A model generated the notes under the pieces. It did not search any database. It was not told the DNA's origin and worked only from the letters and a program-made list of their open reading frames with translations. A stretch of 39,660 nucleotides of DNA, from contig JBBBWG010023779.1 of NCBI GenBank assembly GCA_037176905.1, positions 16,266-55,925 of the forward strand, written 5' to 3'. Origin of the DNA: Azolla pinnata. Taxonomy: Eukaryota > Streptophyta > Polypodiopsida > Salviniales > Salviniaceae. Below are positions 1 to 12,943 of the stretch, piece after piece. A program made the translations under genes and the position numbers. Each line of letters starts with the position of its first letter. The first letter of the stretch is position 1.

Positions 1-50
1 TTACTTTGTGCTCCAGATCCATGTCACCAAATTTATATGACCTTTTGAGG

Positions 51-2750
51 TCAATTTGGTAATGCCAACTGAAAGCAGATCAACAAGTATTTACTTGAAT
101 TAATGGACAAAATATTTACATTGTGCTTCAGATCAGAGATTTCTGGCTCCACAGCTTTCATCTTTTTGACATCATCGTGCTGACTTGCACTTGCATAGAT
201 GTCCGCCAGAAGATTTACATCGCACTTCAGATCGATGTTTTCTGATCCCATGGCTTCGATCTTTTGGACATCATCTAGCAGAGCAGCACTTGCATAGATG
301 TCATCAGCCAGATTTACATTGCACTTCAGATCGGTGTTTTCCGATCCCAGGGCTTTGATCTTTTCGACATCATCTTGCTGATTAGCACTCGCATAGATGT
401 CAGCCCGATTTACATTGCACTCCAGATCGATGTTTTCTGATCTCATGGCTTCGATCTCTTCGACGTCTTCTAGCAGACCAGCACTTGCATAGATGTCAGC
501 CATCAAGACATACGCTGTAGGGCAGCTGACATCCAGATGTATCAGATGATCGAAAGCAAACCTCCCGAGCTTCGCATTCCCCCATTTCTTACAAGCAGCC
601 AAGAGAGCAAGCCAAATGCTGGAGTAATCAGAACATGCCATGGAACGAATCACAGACATCGCCTCTGCAAACAGCCCTGCATATCCAAACACCATCACCA
701 TGCATGTAAAATGCTCCAAGCTTGGGCTGATTCTGTAGTTCACACTCATGTTTCCGAATTGTGCTTGTGCCTCATCTAACAGCCCTGAATGCCCGCATGC
801 GCTCAAAAGACATACAAAAGTGATGGCATCCGGAGAGAGACCCTCTCCTTGCATCCTTCTGAAACAGTTCAATGCTTCATGGCCTTGCCCTCGTTGCGCA
901 TAGCCAGACATCAATGCAGACCAAGAGCCTATGTTTCGGATCGGAAGCTCTTCGAAAACTTGCTTCGCTTTCGAAATCGCGCCACATTTGGCGTACATAT
1001 CCACCAACGCGGTCCCGAGTATGATATCTTTTTCCAGCAGATCCCTGGAGATAATACTGACATGGATTTCTTTGCCTTCGTCGATAGCTGCCATGCCAGC
1101 ACAGGCCTTCAAGATGCAAATGAAAGTGACCTCATCTGGAGAGAGGCCCTCGCTTTGCATGCGCTTGAAGCATCCTAGAGCTTCATGGCATCGGCCTTGT
1201 TGCGCATACCCAGATATTAGTGCTGACCAGGAGACGACGTTGCGAACGTAAAGCTCTTCGAGAGCTTGTTCCGATTCGGCTAGCACACCGCATTTCGCGT
1301 ACATATCCACCAATGCGTTTCCGAGCATAACATTAGTACCCAACAATCCCCTCCTCACAATATCATCATGAATTTGTTTCCCCTTTCTGAGAGCCCCTAT
1401 GTCCCCACAAGCATTCAAGATGCAGGTGAATGTTACTGCGTTCGCAAAGAGGCCCTCGTTTCGCATTTGCTCGTAGCAGTCGAGCGCTTCATGAGCTCTT
1501 CCATGCTCAACGTAGCCGGAGATTAGAGCAGACCAAGAGACGATGTTTCGGAGGTGAAGGCCTTCATGGACCTCTTGTGCCTTGGAAAGCAAGTTGCATT
1601 TTGCATACATATCCACCAGGGCACTCCCAAGCACCATATCTTTGCCCAGCAAGCCCCTTTCCACAATCTCGCGGTGAATTTGCTTCCCCTCATCAGTAGC
1701 ACCTACGCTTCCGCAAGCTTTCGCGATGCAAGTGAAGGTGATCGCATTCGGAGGGGTGCCTTCGCATCGCATTCTCGCAAAGCAGTGCAAGGCTTCGTGG
1801 CCTCGCCCGTGCTCAGCATATCCAGAGATCATGGAAGACCATGTGCTAGCGTTGCGGGCGGGGAGCTCTTCAACAACTTGCAGTGCTTTGGAGAGCATGC
1901 CGCATTTGGCATACATGCTAACCAGAGAATTTCCGAGCACGAGGTTCCGCTCGAGGAATCCCTTCCTAGCCACCATTTCATGAATCTCTTCGCCTCTGTC
2001 GGCATCTCTCATGTCGCCGCATACCTTGAGAATGCAGGTGAAAGTGACCACATCTGGCGAATGACCCTCGCCTCGCATTCGTTCGAGCCCATCCATCGCT
2101 TCACGGCCTCGCCGATGCTGCGCATAGCCAGCGATCAAAGCATTCCAAGAGACCGCGCTCCGATGAGGAAGCTGGGCATGCACTCTCTCTGCTTTGCAAA
2201 GCATACCACATTTGGCATACATGTCCACCAGTGCATTGCCGAGCACCGCGTTCTTCTCCAGAAGACCCACATCTGCGATTTCGCGATGGATCGCTTCGCC
2301 TCTTTCGAGAGCTCCGGCGGCGGCGCATGCACTCAGCAAGCAAGTGAATGTGATCGGATCCGGGCAGAGACCCTCACCTCGCATCTTCTCGTAGCATCTC
2401 AGAGAATCCAGACCTCGACCTTGCTGGGCGTATCCGGAGATGAGGGCATTCCAGGAGACCAGAGTCCGAACCCGGAGCTCATCGTGCACTTGCCGAGCCT
2501 TGGAAAGGGCGCCACATTTGGCATACATGCTGATCAAGGAGCTCCCCAGATAAGGGTTTCTTTCCAGAGGCCCTTTCCTCAGGATCTCTGAATGCAGGGA
2601 AGCGCCCCTATGCATGTCTTTCTTCTTTGCACAACATTTCAGTAAGGACAAGAAGGTATGGTCTTCTTCATGAAAGCACGCCATTGCTGGGCACGGAAGG
2701 AAGCCAGTGTTCCCCTTCATGCCCGCCCGCGTAAGGTGGTGATCAATCAT
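51..2750 (-). CDS. PLS-class pentatricopeptide repeat protein with E1-like end and repeated C-terminal tail (899 aa)
   Basis: One uninterrupted reading frame with no intron. From about residue 30 it is a run of PPR motifs in the order L-S-P: L motifs (TFTCILKACG...GKQIH type), S motifs (LGNALVDMYAKCG type) and P motifs (VSWSALISGYAQ type). MYAKC occurs six times at about 101-residue spacing, so six S-P-L triplets. The last L2/S2 motifs are followed by an E1-like motif (WLALLAACKKWGN ... YVLMADIYASA, ending near residue 770). There is no E2 and no DYW deaminase domain. The tail from about residue 751 repeats ADIYASA four times. An in-frame TAA at 2775-2777 precedes the ATG, and no transit peptide is evident before the first motif. 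Family role: sequence-specific RNA binding, usually in organelles; the target here is unknown. Class confidence is very high; whether it is expressed cannot be seen. Confidence 0.93.
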   Translation of the reverse strand: MIDHHLTRAGMKGNTGFLPCPAMACFHEEDHTFLSLLKCCAKKKDMHRGASLHSEILRKGPLERNPYLGSSLISMYAKCGALSKARQVHDELRVRTLVSWNALISGYAQQGRGLDSLRCYEKMRGEGLCPDPITFTCLLSACAAAGALERGEAIHREIADVGLLEKNAVLGNALVDMYAKCGMLCKAERVHAQLPHRSAVSWNALIAGYAQHRRGREAMDGLERMRGEGHSPDVVTFTCILKVCGDMRDADRGEEIHEMVARKGFLERNLVLGNSLVSMYAKCGMLSKALQVVEELPARNASTWSSMISGYAEHGRGHEALHCFARMRCEGTPPNAITFTCIAKACGSVGATDEGKQIHREIVERGLLGKDMVLGSALVDMYAKCNLLSKAQEVHEGLHLRNIVSWSALISGYVEHGRAHEALDCYEQMRNEGLFANAVTFTCILNACGDIGALRKGKQIHDDIVRRGLLGTNVMLGNALVDMYAKCGVLAESEQALEELYVRNVVSWSALISGYAQQGRCHEALGCFKRMQSEGLSPDEVTFICILKACAGMAAIDEGKEIHVSIISRDLLEKDIILGTALVDMYAKCGAISKAKQVFEELPIRNIGSWSALMSGYAQRGQGHEALNCFRRMQGEGLSPDAITFVCLLSACGHSGLLDEAQAQFGNMSVNYRISPSLEHFTCMVMVFGYAGLFAEAMSVIRSMACSDYSSIWLALLAACKKWGNAKLGRFAFDHLIHLDVSCPTAYVLMADIYASAGLLEDVEEIEAMRSENIDLECNVNRADIYASANQQDDVEKIKALGSENTDLKCNVNLADDIYASAALLDDVQKIEAMGSENIDLKCDVNLLADIYASASQHDDVKKMKAVEPEISDLKHNVNILSINSSKYLLICFQLALPN
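105..500 (-). repeat. ~96-bp in-frame tandem repeat in the PPR gene tail, 4 copies
   Basis: On the minus strand the copies begin near 500, 404, 308 and 206. Each encodes a ~32-residue unit, ADIYASA...DDVEKIEAMG...ENIDLKCNVN with variations. The first copy is the terminal helix pair of the E1 motif, so the tail is a coding expansion of that module. Confidence 0.85.
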
Positions 2751-2760
2751 ACCATCGCTC

Positions 2761-3115
2761 CAAGAGGCACTGATTTACACATCCGTTTGGAAGTTTCCAG
2801 CTGCTTCTGTTTTCTGCTCTCCCCAAAGGGCATTGATATACACATCCATTGAAAATCTTCAGCTCCTTCTGTTTTCTGCTCTCCCCAAGAGGCATTGATT
2901 TACACATCCATTGGAAATTTTCAGCCCCTGATTTCTGTTCTCCCCGAGAGGCATTGATTTACACATCCATTGAAAATTTTCAGCTCCTTCTGTTTTCTGC
3001 TCTCCCCGAGAGCCACTGATGTACACATCCATTGAAAATTTTCAGCTCCTTCTGTTTTCTGCTCTCCCCAAGAGGCATTGATTTACACATCCATTGAAAA
3101 TTTTCAGCTCCTTCT
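2761..3115. repeat. 62-bp tandem repeat upstream of the first PPR gene
   Basis: Six copies (the last partial) share the core GGCATTGATTTACACATCC followed by TTGAAAATTTTCAGCTCC and a TTCTGTTTTCTGCTCTCC block. The recurrent CAAGAGG/CGAGAGG landmark falls at 2761, 2824, 2886, 2945, 3007 and 3069, a 62-bp period with one 59-bp copy. The array starts 11 bases upstream of the PPR start codon (minus strand), so it should sit in its 5' UTR or promoter. Confidence 0.9.
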
Positions 3116-4564
3116 ATCTAAGATCAAACTCTTTATTTTCTGAAGCTTTCCTTATTTTGTGTTTGTTGTCGTATTTGCCCATTTTCTAGACCTGATTGTA
3201 TCCTTTGTTTGTTCTAATTTCACTTATATTTCCTTGTTTCTTGATTACTCCTGTGCTCTCCTAATTTTTCTTTTCTGTTTTGCTTATTGTTGGTAAGGCA
3301 CTTAGATTTTCCTTCTTCTATGCTGCGTTTCTTTTGATTTTACCCTTCTATTTTTACCTTTGTTTCATGTTATTCCTTATTTTCCCATGCATTCTTATTT
3401 TTTTATTTAGTCTTAGACTTTGCCCTGGGTTCTTTGTAATTTCACACATAGCCATTTTCATATGTTTTGCCTATTGTTAACAGTAAGTTCTCTTAAATTA
3501 TTCTTATTGTTTTCTTATTATATGACCCATTTTCTTTTTAACTAGGCTAGATTCTTTTGTTAAAAGTTCATTGAAAACTGTGTTAAGCTGTGAAGCAAAT
3601 CTGGCCTGTCTTTGATGCTGAAACTCAATATATTTCTTTCAAAAAGTCTTCTTTTCCAGGGACACATGACAGTTTACAGTTATCAGCCATTTACGCAAGA
3701 TCAAATGAATGATCACATTGATAATTGAAATCACACATTGCAAAAGACCAATCTGTTTTCAATGCAGTTCAGAAACTCGCCTTCCCACAGTTAGCCATTT
3801 TTGCAATCGACATCTGTTATGCTTTCTTTCTAATGAACCATCGTCAAAAGAGATGTATAGAGGTGGTAATGATGCATTGAAACCTTTTTTATAGAAATTC
3901 CAGACCCAGAAATACAATTATTTCATAGATTTCCATCTCCAATGCTCTGCATTACAAAAACAGCCAATAAGCTAAAAGAATTCCATCTCCAATGCTTTTG
4001 CATTACAAAAAAGGCTGGTTACAATACAAGCTTGGAGAATATGTTGCAAGCTCCAGGAGCACCACCCATCAGCTGTAAAAGCAGAACAAGCACTCTATTA
4101 TCAACTTGCCAACCATCCAAGCAGGTCTATATGTATTACGTCATGTATATATACACAGTACATATTTTACATGCAAGTACATTTGCAAATGCGAATATAC
4201 ATACATGTGCATGTATACATAAATGCAAATACACACGCCTATACATCTGCATGTGTGCAAAAGAGAGATTTAAACGTGTATATCTCTCTGCATATGTGTG
4301 CATAATACACGTTTGTCCATGTGTACAGGTGTTTTAACGTATACCATTGTGCACAAACACATTTACTCAAAAGGGTGTGTGTACATGTATGTGCATACAT
4401 CTTATCTTAGCATACATCTTACAAATGGACATGGACAGAGATATGATACATGCATATTTCTACATAGAATTTGCACATATACATGCTATAAGCCCAGGAC
4501 TTTGAACTCTATGAAGAGGAAATGTCCACCTGAATAATTACTTGATTCTAAACCAACATTCTCC
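3116..4564. other. non-coding interval between the first PPR gene and the reductase gene
   Basis: AT-rich, with no convincing gene on either strand. It holds a T-rich stretch (about 3130-3560) and a short duplication near 3925-4010 (TTCCATCTCCAATGCT followed by GCATTACAAAAA, twice). Around 4130-4480 is a degenerate ACAT/TACATGCA microsatellite. Its right end should include the 3' UTR of the minus-strand reductase gene. Confidence 0.6.
4130..4480. repeat. degenerate (ACAT)n / TGCATACA low-complexity tract
   Basis: Dense interspersed ATAC, ACAT and TGCA tetramers (for example ACATACATGTGCATGTATAC). The small open frames across it have only the biased composition of the repeat. Confidence 0.6.
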
Positions 4565-8305
<3,741 letters not shown>

Positions 8306-8306
8306 C

Positions 8307-8442
8307 TTCTTCTTCTTCTTCTTCTTCTTCTGTTCTTCTGTTCTTCTTCTTCTTCTTCTTCTTCTCCTGTTCTTCTTCTTCTTCTTCTTCTATTCTTCTT
8401 CTTCTTCTTCTTCTTCTTCTTCTTCTTCTTCTTCTTCTTCTG
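8307..8442. repeat. (TTC)n / (GAA)n microsatellite in the reductase 5' flank
   Basis: Almost pure CTT/TTC triplets on the plus strand, broken by a few TGTTC or TATTC interruptions. On the coding (minus) strand it reads GAA repeats and runs right up to the start codon, so it probably forms much of the 5' UTR. Confidence 0.9.
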
Positions 8443-8453
8443 TGTGGTGATGG

Positions 8454-8499
8454 CACGTGGCAGCTCCCCATTGGCCCACGTGGCAGCTCCCCATTGGCC
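8454..8499 (-). promoter_or_regulatory. exact 23-bp duplication carrying G-box and CCAAT-type elements
   Basis: Two perfect tandem copies (8454-8476, 8477-8499). Each contains a G-box palindrome CACGTG (8454-8459, 8477-8482) and ATTGG, which is CCAAT on the minus strand (8470-8474, 8493-8497). They lie about 150 bp upstream of the reductase start codon. G-boxes bind bZIP/bHLH factors in plant promoters; a promoter role here is inference from position and motif. Confidence 0.5.
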
Positions 8500-8529
8500 C
8501 ATGGCTATGATGGTGGCCTTGGCCATGGC

Positions 8530-9650
8530 CATGGGTCCTTGATGATGGCGATGGTGCCGATGCTGATGCTGATGATGATGCCGATGCTGATGTTGATGAT
8601 GGTGATGAGATGATGGTGTTGCTGATGATGATGATGAGATGATGGTGTTGTTGATGGTGATGATGCTGATGATGATGATGCTGTTGATGGTGATGATGGT
8701 GGTGGTGGTGGTGGTGGTGGTGGTGGTGATGCGAATGTTGATGTTGATGTTGATGCTGGTGATGGTGCTGATGGTGTTGATGCTGATGTTGGTGCTGATG
8801 TCGATGGTCATGACGGTGCCGCTAGCCTACAACTAGTGATTGGTGGTGATGCTGATGCTGATGCTGATGCTGATGCTGATGCCGATGTTGATGATGGTGC
8901 TGGTGCTGGTGCTGATGCTGGTTCTGATGGTCATGGTGGTGGTCGTGGCGATGGTCATGATTGTGCCGCTGGTCTAGGCAGACATCGACTAGTGATGGTG
9001 GTGATGATGATGCCGATGCTGATGCTAATTCTGATGCTGATGCTGATGTTGATGATGCTCATGACGCTGTCGTTGGCCTAGCCAAACATCAACTAGTAAT
9101 GGTGATGATGATGATGATGGTGCCATCATCACCATCACCATCGTATCATCGTCATCATCCCGACGACGACGATGATGATGTTGTTGTTGGTATCGATGAT
9201 GATGATGATGGTGCCACCAGCCTGACCATACAGTCGAGCATCGATGGTGATGATGGTGGTGATGATGATGGTCACCACCACCATCATCCCGACGATGTCG
9301 TTTGTTACTGGCATCGATGACGATGATGGTATCGTTGGTCTAGTCATACAAACAAACATCAACCGGGATTGTGGTGGTGGTAGTTATCATCATCAACAAC
9401 AACACCGACAGCAACAGCAACAGCAACTTGATGATGTCATTACTGTTATTGGTATCGACGTTGATGACAGTGCAACTGATCTAGCCACACAGCCAAACAT
9501 CGGCCAATGATGGCAACGATGATGATGATGATGATGGTGCGAATAATGATCATCATCTTCATCCTGACGATATCGTTGTTGTTATTGGTATTGATGATGA
9601 TGACAATGCAACCGCGGTAGCCATACAGACAGACATCAAGCAGCTGCATG
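8530..9650. repeat. degenerate GAT/ATG-triplet array with a higher-order unit
   Basis: Mostly TGATGC, TGATGG and GATGAT steps. A non-triplet spacer resembling GTGCCGCTGGTCTAG ... CAGACATC recurs near 8815, 8965, 9070, 9213, 9325, 9466 and 9605, about every 105-155 bp. Long open frames on both strands (poly-Asp/Met or poly-Thr/Ile) come from the triplet composition and are not genes. Confidence 0.85.
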
Positions 9651-9939
9651 TCATCTATTGTGTCTGATGATCCCATCGCATCCCATCAGATGCATCTGTA
9701 CATCGAACCTAGACAACTCCTCGGTGCTTCAGCAGTCTTCTTCCAACTGGGACCAGTTGATTTGCTGCAGATCCCATCATCTCTGCTCGACAACTTATAC
9801 CGATCAAGGTCCAACAAAAGAGCAACTTGAATCGATCAAACATAAAAGAGCAGACATGCTCTGCACCACGTCCTAAAACGGAGTTTCCCTAGATTAAACA
9901 ACATCGAAGAGGTTGATCAGATTGATCCCATTTTCCATA

Positions 9940-10505
9940 AATGGGAATGGTTGATACTGCGGACCAATTAACTGGTCAGGCGACAGTTGATAATATCAAC
10001 TAACATTACATTTCGGTCAATCATAACGACCAGTTCCAAAGATGAAATGGCTGATGTGAATCGACTAGCTATTAAGTAGGCAAATTTGTCGATAATATCA
10101 GATAACATTACAGATCGGTCTTATCGTAACAACCGATTCCAAAGATAGGAATAGCCAATGTGAATCGACCAATTACTAATCAAGCAAGCAAAATGTCCAA
10201 TAATACAAGCTAACCTTACAAATTGGTCAAATCAAAACAATCAATTCCAAAGATGGGAATGGTCGACATGAATCAACAAGTTACTAATCATGCTAGGGTC
10301 GGTAAGATCCGCTAACATTACAAATCGGCCAATCATAACGACCGGTTCCTAAAGATGTGAATGGCTGATGTGATTTGACCACCTACTAATCACACAAATG
10401 GATCGGTAAGATCGATAAGCACAGATCCGTCAATCGTAATCGATAAGATCGACCAGCGAGATCCGGTCGCTATGAATCGACCAACTACCAATCACGCAAT
10501 GGTTG
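9940..10505. repeat. ~104-bp tandem repeat, about 5 diverged copies
   Basis: Each unit has TAACATTACAAATCGGTCAA, then ATAACGACC-TTCCAAAGATG, then a GAATCGACCA-TTACTAATCA segment. The TAACATTACA landmark (or a variant) is at 10001, 10103, 10211, 10313 and about 10417, a period of 102-108 bp. Confidence 0.8.
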
Positions 10506-10509
10506 GTAA

Positions 10510-11060
10510 GATCAGCTAGCACAGATCTCTCGATTGTATCAAGTAAATCAAGTAGCACAGATCTGTCGATCGTATCAAGTAAATCAAGTAGCATAGATCT
10601 ATCGATCGTATCAAGTAGATCAAGTAGCACAGATCTGTCGATCGTATCAAGTAGATCAAGTAGCACAGATCTGTCGATCGTATCAAGTAGATCAAGTAGC
10701 ACATATATGTCGATCGTATCGGTCAGATCAAGTAGCACAGATCTGTCGATCGTATCGATCAGATCAAGTAGCACAGATTTGTCGATCGTATCGATCAGAT
10801 CAAGTAGCACAGATCTCTCGATCGTATCGATCAGATCAAGTAGCACAAATCTCTCGATCGTATCGATCAGATCAAGTAGCACAAATCTCTCGATCGTATC
10901 GATCAGATCAAGTAGCACAGATCTAATCTCTCGCCCATATCGGTCAGATCAAGTAGCACAGATCTAATCTCTCGCCCGTATCGGTCAGATCAAGTAGCAC
11001 AAATCTAATCTCTCGATCGTATCGATCCGATCAAGTAGCACAGATTTGGGCGATCAACTA
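10510..11060. repeat. 36-bp satellite rich in GATC palindromes, about 14-15 copies
   Basis: Unit: TCAAGTAGCACAGATCTGTC followed by GATCGTATC and GATCAGA or AAGTAGA. Adjacent CAAGTAGCAC landmarks at 10621 and 10657 give a 36-bp period. Copies after 10920 carry a 5-bp insertion, giving a 41-bp period (10921 to 10962). Nearly every copy contains AGATCT and CGATCG palindromes. Because 36 is a multiple of 3, both strands stay open as 12-residue peptide repeats, which are not genes. Confidence 0.92.
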
Positions 11061-11194
11061 CGATCGACCGATTCGAGATATCGGAAGGTTAAAAATTTGA
11101 AGGAATTTTTTCTTAGAAGAATCATTGGACTTGGGAATCAACATCAATTTCACATGTTTTTTTTTGTGTTTGGAATGAGCCCTTGATCTTACAG

Positions 11195-11335
11195 GGTTTT
11201 TGGAGCCTCTGTTTCATGAGGGTTTTTGGGAGGATCGACAGGGTTTTTGGGAGGGGCGACAGGGTTTTTTGACAGAATCGACACGGTTTTTGGGGAGAAT
11301 CGACAGGGTTTTTTTTGGGGTTGAACTCTGATTTC
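11195..11335. repeat. short G/T-rich repeat (CAGGGTTTTTGGGA type)
   Basis: Four to five imperfect copies of CGACAGGGTTTTTGGGAG, about 27-30 bp apart. It is not the plant telomere repeat TTTAGGG. No coding function is visible. Confidence 0.7.
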
Positions 11336-11339
11336 ACAG

Positions 11340-12943
11340 GATGAACCCCAATTTGTTGTGCTTTTTTCAGAATCCGCACAGGATGTTTCTTTTGGAGGCT
11401 ATGATCCATTCATTGGGCAGGTTTCCATCAGTTTTCTGAGCCGTTTCTCTCAGCGAGTTCTAACCTTTAAGGCGCTCCACACAAATGCCCAAATATGTCG
11501 ATCTCGCCAGCGAGCCAGATTGGTAAGTGTTGCTTGCTTGATATTGTTGCAATCAGAGGTATATGTTTAGTTTCTCGTTTTTTTTGAACCGCTAGGAATC
11601 CAGTACCGAATCATTTGATAGTGGTAGATCAATCTTTCAATCATTGTGCATAGCAACCATTCTAGGTTTTCAGCCATTTGTTGCTGCATGAAAAGAATCC
11701 AGCAGTTTGAACTTCAGAAAAAAAAGTGGTTCAATCCAGAAAGCAGTGTAAAAGGAAAAGAACAGAAAGTGGTTTAGATGGGGCGCTATGTATTGAAACT
11801 CATTGGAGTGATCTAATTTCATACAGAATCAATCTTAGTCCAAAAATTGGTGCAAACTTTCAAAATATCTGGAAATCGATCAGTAGTTTTCACTATAATA
11901 TTTCTGCATTCATGCCAGGCTCAATTGAAATTCTTGTATCAGTCCAGTCTTGGGAATGAGCCGTAATTTTCTTTGACCATGCTACCATGCATAAGCTATG
12001 GCGGGCAACGGATCGAGCTTCTCCCCATTTCAAAGTTCCTAGAACTCAGTACTGCTTAAAATATGACAGGCCTAATCAGTGGATCATGGCACTATGTATC
12101 GATCCGCGTGCAGTGATTAATCCTGGGTAAATCTAGTTTACGTACGATTGACTCGATCGGAATCGTGGCATGTGTATCTACCTGTTCTCATAAATGGATC
12201 ATAATTTGCTTCAATTGTGCTAAATCTAGTTGAAGTACGGTGCAAAGGATTGATTTTCCCTTCCTTTCTAGATCTCTGGAACTTTGATTCCAGCTCAATT
12301 ATGCTGAATCTGAGCCGAAACGTGGTGGTATGGATTGTTTGGTTCTTGGAAATGAATCAAGGACCTTTGTTGGCTCTGTGGTGTTAGTTCATACAGCCAA
12401 GCCTCCATAGTCACATTTCTTCTTCTTCTTCTTCTTCCGCCTTCCAGTACTATCAAACCTGTTATGGCCCTCTTTTGTAAAGATACAGTGGGTGAAACAG
12501 AGAAGATCAGTGATGGCGAGCTCTTCCGCTCTTCACTCTGTGCTATATTCTGCAAATTGTAATCAGGGTTTCATGCTGCCAACTATTTCAAACCCTAGTT
12601 AGGGCTCAGGGTTTTAGCAGTATTTATCGAAATGCTACTTGGGTCGTGCAGAAAGCAAGCTCGAGGAACCTGTTTCATAAAAATCATCATTTTGAATATT
12701 GAGCAGCGTCTTTTACATGATTGCTAGGTTTTTGAAACAGAATACTTTTCTTGCTCGGGTTTAAAAGCCCTAGCTTGGGTTTCAAGATCATCAGGGCTTT
12801 TGGAGGCCGTAAATCTAAACTCACGATTTTAAACCATCAAGTTGGCTAAGCCCTTTTATGAATTAGTTGTTGTAATGGAACCTAATGCATCATTTGATGC
12901 CTGATGATGTGCTTCTCTCCTCTGAACCGGGAAGCGAACCAGA
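11340..12943. other. non-coding interval upstream of the second PPR gene
   Basis: No gene is recognisable on either strand. It contains a TTC tract (about 12418-12437) and a telo-box-like AAACCCTAG at 12590-12598, about 350 bp upstream of the PPR start. The segment presumably holds the promoter and 5' UTR of that gene. Confidence 0.55.
12590..12598 (+). promoter_or_regulatory. telo-box-like element AAACCCTAG
   Basis: AAACCCTA elements are common in plant promoters of growth-related genes. This one is followed by AGGGCTCAGGGTTTT. Distance to the PPR start is about 346 bp. Function is inferred from the motif alone. Confidence 0.25.

Noticed and set aside
1554-2591. 345-aa open frame on the plus strand opposite the first PPR gene
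   Set aside because: Antisense shadow of a repetitive PPR gene: its sequence repeats with the same ~101-residue period and matches no family.
10430-10967. Open frames on both strands with perfect 12-residue repeats, considered as a repeat protein or antifreeze-like gene
   Set aside because: The 36-bp satellite unit is a multiple of three without stops, so several frames stay open automatically. No plausible promoter or domain.
10510-11060. Possible CRISPR-like array because of regular repeats
   Set aside because: No unique spacers between repeats; it is a head-to-tail satellite in a plant nuclear context.
11195-11335. Possible interstitial telomere repeat
   Set aside because: The unit is CGACAGGGTTTTTGGGAG-like at 27-30 bp, not TTTAGGG.
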